A stretch of 22,032 bases of DNA from JARLFX01 sp036404255 (GCA_036404255.1 DASWOP010000181.1:1-22032), one strand, 5' to 3'; shown: positions 7,439 through 15,821, numbered from the stretch's first letter. Program-made: numbers and translations. Notes: generated by a model from the letters alone, not told the origin.

Positions 7439-8977
7439 TTGCCCAAGCTCGCTCAATCCGCCGGCCACCCGATCCGCAAAGTGCTCATCGCCAACCGTGG
7501 TGAGATCGCGGTGCGCATCATCCGCGCCTGCCGCGAAAAAGGCATTTCCACGGTAGCGGTCTACTCAGATGTCGATCGCGCTGCGCTGCACGTGCTCCAT
7601 GCAGACGAGGCATACCGTCTCGGCCCCGCACCAGCAAACGAGTCATACCTTCGCGGCGATCTACTCATTGAGATCGCGCAACGCACCGGCGCCGACGCCA
7701 TTCACCCCGGTTACGGCTTCCTTTCGGAGAATGCAGACTTCGCCGAAGCCTGTGCCGCGGCGAAGATCATCTTCATCGGCCCCCCAGCCTCGGCCATGCG
7801 CATGCTCGGCTCCAAGACCAAGGCCCGTCAGGTCGCCGGAGACGCTGGCATGCCCCGCGTTCCCGGCTCCGCCAAAGGGCTCGCCTCGCTCCAGGAGGCA
7901 TACGCCGTGGCTAGCGAGATCGGCTATCCCGTTATGCTGAAGGCAGCAGCAGGCGGTGGCGGCAAAGGCATTCGCGCCATCGCGTCAGAGGCCGAATTAG
8001 CATCTGCCTATGCCACCGCAGGCAGCGAAGCGGAGCGCGCATTCGGCTCCGGCGAAGTCTACCTCGAGAAGCTCATCCAGCAGCCACGTCACATCGAGAT
8101 GCAGATCATGGCGGACCATCACGGCCACTGCATCTACCTCGGCGAGCGCGAGTGCTCTGTGCAGCGCCGTCATCAGAAGGTGATTGAAGAATCGCCATCG
8201 CCTGTCGTCAGCGAAGACCTGCGCCGCCGCATGGGCGAAGCCGCCGTCAAGCTGGCCGTCGCCGCGGGCTATACCAACGCTGGCACCGTCGAATTTCTGG
8301 TAGACGCGGCCCAGAATTTCTACTTTCTGGAGATGAATACGCGCCTGCAGGTCGAGCATCCCGTCACCGAGATGGTCACTGGTCTCGATCTTGTCCACAT
8401 GCAGCTCCTCGTGGCAGAGGGCTGGCCCCTCCCTATCGCTCAGGCTGACGTCCGCCTTCGGGGCCACGCCATCGAGTGCCGCATCTACGCTGAAGATCCC
8501 ACGAACAACTTCTTCCCCTCGCCCGGCCTCATCACGCGTCTCGTCCAGCCCGCTGGCCCTGGCATCCGCGAAGATTGCGCCATCTACAGCGGCTGGCGCG
8601 TCCCGCTCGACTACGACCCCATGCTCTCCAAGCTCATCGCCTTCGCCCCTACGCGCGAGCTGGCGATCGACCGCATGCTGCGCGCGTTGGATGAATACGT
8701 CATCGGCGGAATCGCGACCAACATCAGCCTCTTCCGCCAGATTCTTACCGACGAAGAGTTCCGTGCCGCCCGCATCGACACCAGCTTTCTGGATCGTCTG
8801 CTGGCAAAGCCGAAGCAACCCGAATCAGAGTCCGCCACCGCGGAGACGACGGGGCTCGCCGCGCTGGCCGCCGCAATATTCGAAGCCACCTCTGCGTTGC
8901 AGCCCACAGCGCAGGCTGTTCTGGCATCCAGCGGCGCATGGAAAACCGCTGCCCGGGAAGAGGCACTCCGCGGATGA
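7439..8977 (+). CDS. Acyl-CoA carboxylase biotin carboxylase subunit (AccC-like)
   Basis: This ATP-grasp biotin carboxylase uses ATP and bicarbonate to carboxylate biotin on a carrier protein. The 512-residue protein has the N-terminal 'KVLIANRGEIAVRIIRACRE' (14-33), the glycine-rich ATP loop 'KAAAGGGGKGIR' (168-179), 'ERECSVQRRHQK' (236-247) and the active-site segment 'EMNTRLQVEHP' (298-308). It is about 60 residues longer than typical AccC, with an Ala/Glu-rich C-terminal tail that ends inside the next gene. The TTG start keeps all conserved sequence; no ATG fits. The following gene supplies the biotin carrier, but no carboxyltransferase is nearby. The substrate (acetyl-, propionyl- or methylcrotonyl-CoA) therefore cannot be told, and a gene symbol is withheld. 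Confidence 0.9.
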   Translation: MPKLAQSAGHPIRKVLIANRGEIAVRIIRACREKGISTVAVYSDVDRAALHVLHADEAYRLGPAPANESYLRGDLLIEIAQRTGADAIHPGYGFLSENADFAEACAAAKIIFIGPPASAMRMLGSKTKARQVAGDAGMPRVPGSAKGLASLQEAYAVASEIGYPVMLKAAAGGGGKGIRAIASEAELASAYATAGSEAERAFGSGEVYLEKLIQQPRHIEMQIMADHHGHCIYLGERECSVQRRHQKVIEESPSPVVSEDLRRRMGEAAVKLAVAAGYTNAGTVEFLVDAAQNFYFLEMNTRLQVEHPVTEMVTGLDLVHMQLLVAEGWPLPIAQADVRLRGHAIECRIYAEDPTNNFFPSPGLITRLVQPAGPGIREDCAIYSGWRVPLDYDPMLSKLIAFAPTRELAIDRMLRALDEYVIGGIATNISLFRQILTDEEFRAARIDTSFLDRLLAKPKQPESESATAETTGLAALAAAIFEATSALQPTAQAVLASSGAWKTAAREEALRG

Positions 8978-9510
8978 CATTCGATATTCAGATTGCCGGC
9001 CGCACCCGCCGCATCATTCTTCCGCCAGAGCTCCTCTCCCGCCTTCAGCCTGGCGCTGCCGCAGCACCCGGCGGCCCGTTGCCATGCACCGTTGACGGAG
9101 AGTTGCAGCAGATCGACGCGCAACTGCTGGAACCCGGCGTACTCTCTTTGCTCATCGAGGGCCGCGCCCACCGCTGCATTCTTGATGAAGGCCCCACGGG
9201 CCGCGCGGTCTTGCTCGATGGCAAGCGCCTCGCCTATTCGGTAGACGATCCGCGCTCCCTGCGTGCCCGCCGCAGCGCAGGCGTCGACGAGAATGGCCCC
9301 GTGCCCATCAAGTCACCCATGCCCGGCCGCGTGGCGCGCGTGCTCGCCGCCGCAGGCGATACGGTGGCCGCGCAGCAGGGCATTCTGGTGATTGAAGCGA
9401 TGAAGATGCAGAACGAGATGAAGGCGCCAAAGGCCGGTACCGTCGTGCGCATCAGCGTGGCCGAGGGCGATACCGTCACCGCTGGCCAGGTGCTTGCCGT
9501 AGTGGAGTAG
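8974..9510 (+). CDS. Biotin carboxyl carrier subunit of an acyl-CoA carboxylase
   Basis: This 178-residue protein carries the biotin that the preceding enzyme carboxylates. The C-terminal lipoyl/biotinyl domain (about 110-178) contains 'SPMPGRV' and the biotinylation motif 'EAMKM', with Lys144 as the expected biotin site. The N-terminal half is a small beta-rich region resembling the linker domain found between the biotin carboxylase and carrier parts of fused propionyl/methylcrotonyl-type alpha subunits. The gene pair therefore looks like such an alpha chain split in two. ATG 8974 overlaps the upstream TGA as ATGA, with GAAGAGG at 8957-8963, so translation is probably coupled. An upstream in-frame ATG at 8938 is less likely because it would overlap the upstream gene further. 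Confidence 0.88.
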   Translation: MTFDIQIAGRTRRIILPPELLSRLQPGAAAAPGGPLPCTVDGELQQIDAQLLEPGVLSLLIEGRAHRCILDEGPTGRAVLLDGKRLAYSVDDPRSLRARRSAGVDENGPVPIKSPMPGRVARVLAAAGDTVAAQQGILVIEAMKMQNEMKAPKAGTVVRISVAEGDTVTAGQVLAVVE

Positions 9511-9523
9511 CCTGCAAGACAAA

Positions 9524-9553
9524 GGCACTGCCATCATCCAGACTGGCAGTGCC
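9524..9553 (-). terminator. Terminator hairpin between convergent genes
   Basis: GGCACTGCCA (9524-9533) and TGGCAGTGCC (9544-9553) form a perfect 10-bp stem with a 10-nt loop, 14 bp after the + strand carrier gene and 31 bp past the - strand stop. Read on the - strand it is followed by TTTGTCTT, a fair T-tract, so it mainly serves the lptD operon. It may also act, less strongly, on the + strand. Confidence 0.75.
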
Positions 9554-9584
9554 CATGCTTGAAACCATTATTTTGCGCTGGCGT

Positions 9585-10652
9585 TTAGTGCGTGTCCTTC
9601 TTCAGGATCTCTTCCGCCAGGAAGTTCTCCACCCGCGCCTGATCGCGCAGCATCTCGAAGTAAGCATTCTTCAGCAACTGCGAGCGGCCATCGCGCAGCT
9701 CCTGGCGAATCGCCGCCTGCACCCGCGGATCGTTCACGTCACGCTGGCCTGCTGGCTCGCGTGAGATCAACTTGAAGATCGCGTAGCCAACCACTTTCCT
9801 CGAAGGATCGTAGATCGGCAGAATGTCTGTGATCTCGCTTGCCTTCAGCTTCGACACGCTGCTGAAGACGCTCGGATCGCCGCGAAGCTGCGACTCTGGC
9901 ACAAAGCCCATGTCGCCGCCGTTACTTGCGGTCTGCGGCTGCTCAGAGAAGTTCATTGCGATCGCGCCAAAGTCCTCGCCGCTCTCCAGCCGGTTATGCA
10001 GTGCCTGGATCTTCTTCTTTGCATCCGCGTCGTTGGTTGCCTTGCTGTTCTGCAGATTGCCTGCCTGCTGCGCGGGTATGGACGTCACCACGATCTGCGC
10101 CAGGTGGTACTCGGTCTCGATCAGGTTGAACTCTGACTTGTGCGTGTTGTAGTAGCTGGAGATATCCGAATCGGTGACGTTGATCTTGGAGTTGATCTCC
10201 TTGTTCAGTACCTTATCGTTGGTCAGGGTGCGGCGCAGATCATGCTTCAGGTCGTCGAGCGACAGGTTCTTCGCCTTCAGCCGCGCGTCAAACTGCTCCT
10301 GTGTATAGGGAGCCTTCAGCTCCGCCAGCTTGGCGTCCACTTCCTCGTCGGTCGCCAGCAGATTCAGCTTGGCAGCGCGCTGCTGCATGATCTCGTCGTC
10401 GATCATCTGGTGCAGGATGTTCAGGCGCAGACTATCTGCCTGCTCCTGGCTTGGCTGCTGTTGCGCGTCACCCAGCTGGTTGGTGTAGTACTTCTCCAGG
10501 TCGGCCTTCATCAGCGTGTGGCCGTTCACGGTTGCCACCACATCGGCACGGTGCGGAGACTTGCAGCCAGACATCAGCGTTACCGCTACGATTGCTGCCA
10601 CTGCGGCTATTCCTACGGTTGTAAACGTTGCATTGCGCGTGCTTGTGCGCAT
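9585..10652 (-). CDS. SurA/PpiC-like peptidyl-prolyl isomerase, lipoprotein
   Basis: This is a predicted periplasmic folding factor of 355 residues. I chose ATG at 10652 because AAGAGGG lies 8 nt upstream and a clear lipoprotein signal follows ('VGIAAVAAIVAVTLMSGC', Cys30). The longer start at 10715 would overlap the upstream gene. A SurA-type N-terminal helical domain covers about 35-160 ('NGHTLMKADLEKYY', 'LNILHQMIDDEIMQQRA'). A parvulin domain follows at about 180-297 ('EYHLAQIVV', 'SEQPQTASNGGDMGFV'), and a C-terminal helix completes the SurA fold. It lies 19 bp after the DsbA-like gene and shares an operon with lptD. SurA is the known chaperone for LptD and other beta-barrels, but here the protein appears to be membrane-anchored and has a single parvulin domain. 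Confidence 0.88.
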   Translation of the reverse strand: MRTSTRNATFTTVGIAAVAAIVAVTLMSGCKSPHRADVVATVNGHTLMKADLEKYYTNQLGDAQQQPSQEQADSLRLNILHQMIDDEIMQQRAAKLNLLATDEEVDAKLAELKAPYTQEQFDARLKAKNLSLDDLKHDLRRTLTNDKVLNKEINSKINVTDSDISSYYNTHKSEFNLIETEYHLAQIVVTSIPAQQAGNLQNSKATNDADAKKKIQALHNRLESGEDFGAIAMNFSEQPQTASNGGDMGFVPESQLRGDPSVFSSVSKLKASEITDILPIYDPSRKVVGYAIFKLISREPAGQRDVNDPRVQAAIRQELRDGRSQLLKNAYFEMLRDQARVENFLAEEILKKDTH

Positions 10653-10671
10653 CTTGGATACCCTCTTCCTG

Positions 10672-11589
10672 CTACTTCGTGGCTGGCGCGCCTGTGGCGG
10701 CCAACGCACGGTCAATTACCTTCCAAATCTCTTCTTCCGGCCGGGCCCCATCCAATTTTTCGCCGTTGATAAACAGCGTTGGCGTTGCTTCCACTCGAAG
10801 CGTACGGCCCTCTTCCATGGAGGCCAGAATGGCCGTCGTATCCTGCTTGGCGATACACGCCTTCAACGTGTCCAAGTTTACCTTCTGGCGCGTTCCTTCG
10901 TCAGTGGCGGCCTTATCCAGGTTCGTCTCTGCCACGCCCGGCTTCCGCTCCGGACCGGGGATTTCCCCGTCATGCGCATGTACGAAGTCCACAAAATTCC
11001 AGTAGCCCGGGCCACTCTGCGCGGCCAGGCAGTTGGCATCCACCGCCGCGTGCATCGCCCACGGATGAATCTCCGTCAGCGGAAAATCCTTATACACAAT
11101 CCGTAGCTTGCCGGGATACCGCTGCATGGCATCGGGAAAGAGCTGATGGTGCATCTGGGAGCAGAAGGGGCACTGCAGGTCGTCAAACGAGACGATCACC
11201 ACCGGCGCATCCTCTGGCCCGCGTCCGGGGCGCCCGGAAGTGGGAACCATGTCCCGCGGAGCCTTTGACAGATCGTACTTGTCGAAGCGCGCTAGTGTCT
11301 TATTGTCGTCCGAAACCACGAAGAAGACCGGTTGCGAAGTTGTAGTGCCCTGGGTAAATGCGATGGGTACCTGGTGATAACCCGGCAGTTCGCTCGCTAT
11401 GCGGGGGCCAACGTGAACAACGACGTCAGACGGCAGGTTGAACCGCGTCCGCACGATCGTTTCGATCCGCGCGTTGACCTGGTTTTCGGTCAGGGCGGGC
11501 GTGGTCTGAGCCTTGCAGCCGAAGCCGCTTGTGGCCACCAGACAAAATAAAATGCCGCTAAAAGAGCGGTTCCGAAGCGAGATACGCAC
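10672..11589 (-). CDS. DsbA-like thiol:disulfide interchange protein
   Basis: This 305-residue exported protein has a thioredoxin-fold domain from about residue 120 on. The redox motif Cys140-Pro-Phe-Cys143 sits in 'FDDLQCPFCSQMHHQLFP', and the cis-Pro segment is 'RVEATPTLFINGEKLDG', both typical of the DsbA/DsbG and thioredoxin-4 families. An N-terminal domain of about 90 residues precedes it, as in larger Dsb-like proteins. A signal sequence ends in 'SGFGC' (Cys25), an imperfect lipobox. The start is GTG 11589, with GGGGGA immediately upstream and no well-spaced ribosome-binding site, so the exact start is uncertain. Placed between lptD and a SurA-like gene, its likely role is making or rearranging disulfides in outer-membrane proteins; that role is inferred. 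Confidence 0.85.
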   Translation of the reverse strand: MRISLRNRSFSGILFCLVATSGFGCKAQTTPALTENQVNARIETIVRTRFNLPSDVVVHVGPRIASELPGYHQVPIAFTQGTTTSQPVFFVVSDDNKTLARFDKYDLSKAPRDMVPTSGRPGRGPEDAPVVIVSFDDLQCPFCSQMHHQLFPDAMQRYPGKLRIVYKDFPLTEIHPWAMHAAVDANCLAAQSGPGYWNFVDFVHAHDGEIPGPERKPGVAETNLDKAATDEGTRQKVNLDTLKACIAKQDTTAILASMEEGRTLRVEATPTLFINGEKLDGARPEEEIWKVIDRALAATGAPATK

Positions 11590-11649
11590 TCCCCCATTAT
11601 CGCATGCAAACCGGGATCCTCCCGCGCAGGCGAACCACGGCGGCTGCGT

Positions 11650-14256
11650 CTAAAAAACCTGTTCTGCCCGCCGCAGGTTGCCTGCCGTGCCCACCCCGGC
11701 CAGGGTGAAGTTGAACCGGTAGACATTCTCGTTACGCACCGAACCCAGCTCAAACTTCCTGTACTCCACGTTCAGCCCGCAGCAGTTCCAGTTGTAGCTG
11801 GCCTGGATAGCGCCGTACTGCACCTGCCGGGCCAGCAGGTCCAGCCCCGTATTCGCCGCCGCGCTGAATCCGGTCTTGTCCGGGCGTCCATAGCCGATCA
11901 GGTAGCGGAACTGGTTGAAATTCGAGACCGGAAGCGTGCCGATCTCCCCCGGAGCATCCAGCCGCGCATGGCTGATACCGCCAAACCAGTTGCCCGCGTG
12001 CACATCCAGGTAGAGATTGCTGGAAGCAATGCGCCCAGCCACGGTATCGTAGTCCAGGTCCCACTCCAGGTCGGTATGCTTCGTCGTCCGCAGCCGAATG
12101 CGCGAGATCACGGGCGAGATATTGCGCGGTGAGGTCAAAAAGGCCACGCCGGAGAAGTCCAGCGTGGACTCCAGCACATTGCGCAACCCTGTATCCACCG
12201 CATGGCCAAAGGTCTCATCGAAGAAATACTTCTGCGAGATGCGCCAGCGGAGCCACTCGCTGGTGCCGCCGCCGCACTCCGTGGCCTCTGGCGCAGGCGT
12301 CTCTCCGGCGGCGCAGGCATGCGTCTTCAGTTGCCGCAGAAACAGCCGCTGCGTCAGCCCGTACTCCACCTCATTGGTGTTGCTCACAATGTCGGTCGCG
12401 TCAAAGCGCAGCACGTTCTGGAAGTTGTCGATGCCGCCCATGTAGCGGTATTCCACGCTGGGCTCCAGCGTGTGGCGCAGGTCGCGCTTCAGCAGCCGCT
12501 CCACCCACGGCGTGGTGAAGTCGCGTTCGATCACCGGAGCCTTCACCTCAACGCCGCCCTCCAGCCCAAGCCGGGTCAGCCCAACCCCAGCCTCCTGTGG
12601 CAGACCGTTGGCATCGGGCACGGCCAGCCGGCTCTGTGAATAGGCGGTCTCTCGAAGCCCCACATGCGGCACCACGCTCCACCCCGCGGCGTGCAGCGGA
12701 TAGCTCAGCTCGGGATGCAGGTCAAAGCGGCTCACCATGCCCTGGGTGCGGAAGGTATCGATCTGGTTCCCGCCGCCCGGGATCAACTGTCCTTCCACCC
12801 GCCGCAGCAGGGCCACGGAGCTGTTTGCCTTCCACAGAAAGCCGCTCGCTCCCAGCCGGTGCTCCAGCGCGTCAAACTGCAACTGTGGCACGTGGAAGTT
12901 GCGGATCTCGTTGCCGGCGGTCGTGCTCTCAAAACTCTGGTAGCGGTCCGCCATTAGGCTCACCGCCATGCCGTCTTTGCTGTGCGTGGCAAAGAGCATC
13001 GATTTCACATCCGACGAGACCGCCTGGTTGAAGTTTTCCGTGAACGCCTGGCGGTAGATGTAGCTGCTCAGGTATTCAATGTCGGCGACCAGGCGCGTAT
13101 GCTCGCCAAAATCATGCCGCGTGTCCAGCGTTACATCCTCGCCGCCCTGGTTGATCGGCGGTGCTCCCACCTGTCGCAGTCCACGGTCCAGCAGACCCTT
13201 GTAGTGCGCGTTGAAGAAGTTATTCCCCAACCCGCGATAGCGGAAGTCCGCGCTCTGCGCCCAGCCGCGCAGCGAATAGTATTGCAGCCCAATGGTGAGG
13301 TCCGTACTGCGGTTGATCGCCAGGTATAGCTCTTCGCCAATGATCAGCCCCTTGGTAGACGACTCACCCACCACCGGGATCAGCAGCCCGCTCTGCCGCC
13401 CCTGCTCATCCACAGGATGCGTTGCATACGGCAGGTAGAACAGCGGTACACCATGCACGCGGAAGAGCGTATTGCGGCTGCGGGCCTGCCCTGCGTCCAC
13501 CTCCATCTTGCTGGCAGAGAGCAGCCAGTCAGGATGCGGCAACTGGCACGACGTAATGCTTCCGCCCAGCACCTGGTAGTGTTCCGGCCCATACTTGATC
13601 ACCTCGCGGCCCGTGAACAAAAAAGAATTCGCTGTCTGCGCCTTGTGCGTACCGGTCCCGCGGATGTTCATCGTACCGGCCACATCGTAGAAGTGTCCGG
13701 TCTCCGCCTGCATATTCATCTCGCCGTGGCTGGCGCGAATCTCTTCATGGTCCGCTCCGCCCATCAGCAGCAAACGCCCATCCGCCGTCACCCGCCCCGT
13801 GACCGATTCATACGTCACCCGGTCCGCATGCAGCACGTAGTTCCTGTACGTCAGCACCACGTTGCCTTCCACCGTGTAGAGCGTACCCATCTTGGTCTGT
13901 TTGTCAGAGAGGATGCTCACCGTGTCGCTCTCCTGCACCGTCTCCACTGGCTCCGCGATCGGGTAGGCCATGCCGATGGACGAAGGCGCGTCCGGCAGAT
14001 TCTGCACCGCAGCCGATGCAGAGGAACCAGAAGATGCAATGGGTGGTGCCTCAAGAGACAACCTCTGTGCATGCATCTGTGGCTGACACAGCACCATCAG
14101 CGTGATACACCAAGAGATGTAGGCATGAGTCTTTGCATCAAGCAGCGATTTTGGCAGCAAGAGCGTCAGGAAGTTGATCCCCTGTCGTTTGCGATCTTCG
14201 CGTCTTTTCAACCGGCACAGAAATCCGGTCGGCGTATTGGCCCTGCCTTGCTTCAC
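11650..14256 (-). CDS. lptD: LPS-assembly protein LptD
   Basis: LptD is the outer-membrane beta-barrel that inserts lipopolysaccharide into the outer leaflet, normally with the lipoprotein LptE. The 868-residue protein has an export signal ('AYISWCITLMVLCQPQMHA', ending near residue 63). A periplasmic OstA/LptA-like beta-jellyroll covers about 110-240 ('VEGNVVLTYRNYVLHADRVTYE'). A long barrel region follows and ends in a terminal Phe, the usual Bam recognition residue. Cys237 and the adjacent Cys825-Cys826 match the positions of the E. coli periplasmic and barrel cysteines that form the essential disulfides; a mature N-terminal Cys is absent. The GTG start at 14256 leaves an unusually long pre-signal segment of about 45 residues, so a start nearer 14160 is possible. 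It is the first gene of the lptD-dsb-surA-like operon. Confidence 0.93.
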   Translation of the reverse strand: MKQGRANTPTGFLCRLKRREDRKRQGINFLTLLLPKSLLDAKTHAYISWCITLMVLCQPQMHAQRLSLEAPPIASSGSSASAAVQNLPDAPSSIGMAYPIAEPVETVQESDTVSILSDKQTKMGTLYTVEGNVVLTYRNYVLHADRVTYESVTGRVTADGRLLLMGGADHEEIRASHGEMNMQAETGHFYDVAGTMNIRGTGTHKAQTANSFLFTGREVIKYGPEHYQVLGGSITSCQLPHPDWLLSASKMEVDAGQARSRNTLFRVHGVPLFYLPYATHPVDEQGRQSGLLIPVVGESSTKGLIIGEELYLAINRSTDLTIGLQYYSLRGWAQSADFRYRGLGNNFFNAHYKGLLDRGLRQVGAPPINQGGEDVTLDTRHDFGEHTRLVADIEYLSSYIYRQAFTENFNQAVSSDVKSMLFATHSKDGMAVSLMADRYQSFESTTAGNEIRNFHVPQLQFDALEHRLGASGFLWKANSSVALLRRVEGQLIPGGGNQIDTFRTQGMVSRFDLHPELSYPLHAAGWSVVPHVGLRETAYSQSRLAVPDANGLPQEAGVGLTRLGLEGGVEVKAPVIERDFTTPWVERLLKRDLRHTLEPSVEYRYMGGIDNFQNVLRFDATDIVSNTNEVEYGLTQRLFLRQLKTHACAAGETPAPEATECGGGTSEWLRWRISQKYFFDETFGHAVDTGLRNVLESTLDFSGVAFLTSPRNISPVISRIRLRTTKHTDLEWDLDYDTVAGRIASSNLYLDVHAGNWFGGISHARLDAPGEIGTLPVSNFNQFRYLIGYGRPDKTGFSAAANTGLDLLARQVQYGAIQASYNWNCCGLNVEYRKFELGSVRNENVYRFNFTLAGVGTAGNLRRAEQVF

Positions 14257-14297
14257 TCTCTGAGGCTAAACGATTTTTCAAAAGAGCGAGACCGTAA

Positions 14298-15605
14298 TTG
14301 AGTACACAGCCAGCAGCGCAGCTTACATTTGAACCCGCGAACGCACTCCCCAGCGCAGCGGAAGCGCACTCTGCTGCCTCCTCCGCGCTGAAAGAGCAAG
14401 CCGCCAGCCGCCTGGCCGCACACCGCGCCCGCCACGCCGCCCCTGCTCCCGCTCCCAAACAAGTACAGACCAACGCCGTCCCCGCAAAGGGAAAATCCGC
14501 CGCTGTAGCCGCCGCCGTAGCCGCCCGCTACGCCCGCGCCCAGAGCTATCGTGACTTCCTCGCCGAAGAAGCAGAAGAGGCCCTCCGCCGCGCCGAAGCC
14601 GCCGCCGAGATCGCCACCCGCAACGCCGAAGCCATCGCCGCCGAACGCCAGCAGCTCCTCGCCGAGCTGGAGCAGTGGAACGCCCCCGCCCCCGAACTCG
14701 AACTCGTCGCCCCCGCGCAATCCACAGCCGCGCCTGTTGAAATCGCGGAAAACGCGGAGCCCATCGCCCCGCCATTCCAGCTTGAAGCCGTCCTTCCCGC
14801 CGAGCTGGAGACTGTGCAAGCCCAGGCCTCTGCCTACACCTACAACACCGCCCCGCAGATCGAGGAGCAGGACTTCGCCGCCGAAGCAGCCGACTTCCTG
14901 GCCTACTCCGAGCGCATCCCTCCCACGCCGATCCCCGCGAACCTGATCGAGTTTCCCCGCGTCCTCGTCGCCACGCGCAAAGCCCGCCCCCGCCTCGCCG
15001 AAGGCCCCCTCCGCGAAGAGGCAGACGAAGCCGCCGCCCAGCTCCGCATCTTTGAGGTTGAGTCCGTCTCGCCGGAGCCGGCGCCCAGCACCGCCCTGCC
15101 CGAGTGGTCTTCCATCCGGCTTGACGCCGCCGTCCGCCACGACGCGCACGAGCACCCAGACACCCCCGCGCCCGCCTACACCATCCCCATCCAGACCGCG
15201 GAGATCGCCCCCCGCGTCCACGCCTTCGCCGCGGACTCAGCCCTTGTCGGCGCAGCCACCTTGGCCTTCGCCGCCATCGTCGGCTACATGGCGCAGCGCA
15301 GCGGCCTCCTGCCAGACAAGAAGCTCGCCGCCATCGCTCTGGTCGCCGTCTTCTTCCTGCTCAAGCTCATCTACCAGATGCTCTTCTTCACCCTGAACGA
15401 GTCCACCCCCGGCATGCGCATGGCCCGCATCGGCGTCTGCACCTTCAACGACGACAACCCCACCCGCTCCGAACTCCGCCGCCGCGTCGGCGCCACCCTC
15501 CTCGCCTCCTGCCCCATGGGCCTCGGCCTCATCTGGGCATGGTTTGACGTAGACCGCCTCGGCTGGCACGACCGCATGACCCGCACCTACCCCCGCAGCT
15601 ACTAA
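14298..15605 (+). CDS. RDD family membrane protein with long disordered N-terminal extension
   Basis: The 435-residue protein starts at TTG 14298. The C-terminal 130 residues are an RDD domain. It begins Arg306-x2-Ala-x3-Asp313, has hydrophobic spans near 317-330, 344-366 and 395-416, a 'TPGMRMARIGV' connector, and ends with 'LGWHDRMTRTYPRSY', the second conserved Asp lying in 'WHDR'. RDD proteins are small membrane proteins, some linked to ion transport; no specific substrate can be named. Residues 1-305 are Ala/Pro/Glu rich, with a probable coiled coil at about 80-130 ('YRDFLAEEAEEALRRAEAAAE'), and are probably disordered and cytoplasmic. Very high GC at third positions accompanies this composition. 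The start lies 41 bp from the divergent lptD start. Confidence 0.8.
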   Translation: MSTQPAAQLTFEPANALPSAAEAHSAASSALKEQAASRLAAHRARHAAPAPAPKQVQTNAVPAKGKSAAVAAAVAARYARAQSYRDFLAEEAEEALRRAEAAAEIATRNAEAIAAERQQLLAELEQWNAPAPELELVAPAQSTAAPVEIAENAEPIAPPFQLEAVLPAELETVQAQASAYTYNTAPQIEEQDFAAEAADFLAYSERIPPTPIPANLIEFPRVLVATRKARPRLAEGPLREEADEAAAQLRIFEVESVSPEPAPSTALPEWSSIRLDAAVRHDAHEHPDTPAPAYTIPIQTAEIAPRVHAFAADSALVGAATLAFAAIVGYMAQRSGLLPDKKLAAIALVAVFFLLKLIYQMLFFTLNESTPGMRMARIGVCTFNDDNPTRSELRRRVGATLLASCPMGLGLIWAWFDVDRLGWHDRMTRTYPRSY

Positions 15606-15661
15606 GCGGTCATTGAACCGAAGTAGACCAATTCCACCACTGTCATCTTGATTCCACAACC

Positions 15662-15690
15662 GTCATCCTGAGCGCAGCGAAGGATCTCAG
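15662..15690 (+). repeat. Dispersed stem-loop repeat, copy 1
   Basis: This copy starts GTCATCCTGAGCGCAGCG and ends with AAGGATCTCAG. ATCCT (15665-15669) pairs with AGGAT (15681-15685) around an 11-nt loop holding two AGCG units. The stem differs from copy 2 by a compensated C-G to T-A change. Confidence 0.75.
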
Positions 15691-15791
15691 TATTTTGTCG
15701 GATGCGGGAGAATGGCCGCGCGGCCCATGCATTCCCAACCACAAGCCGAAGGCGGGTGCCCCATTCATCATGCAGCTTCATCTTTTGAGTT

Positions 15792-15821
15792 GTCATTCTG
15801 AGCGTAGCGAAGAATCTCAAA
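15792..15821 (+). repeat. Dispersed stem-loop repeat, copy 2
   Basis: This copy starts GTCATTCTGAGCGTAGCG and ends with AAGAATCTCAA. ATTCT (15795-15799) pairs with AGAAT (15811-15815). Upstream, TTTGAG (15784-15789) can also pair with CTCAAA (15816-15821), enclosing the unit. It shares the upstream motif CATGCAGCTTCA (15769-15780) with the spacer before copy 5. Confidence 0.75.

Noticed and set aside
13417..14301. 294-codon open frame on the + strand opposite lptD
   Set aside because: It is antisense to the LptD periplasmic domain, Arg/His rich, and has no domain or ribosome-binding site.
14253..15221. Gly-rich open frame on the - strand opposite the RDD gene
   Set aside because: It mirrors the Ala/Pro-rich extension of the RDD gene. 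The RDD frame has a recognisable C-terminal domain; this one has none.
15662..15821. Repeats considered as a CRISPR array
   Set aside because: Units differ in length and sequence, spacing is irregular (about 100-150 bp), copies continue 4 kb away, and no cas gene is present.
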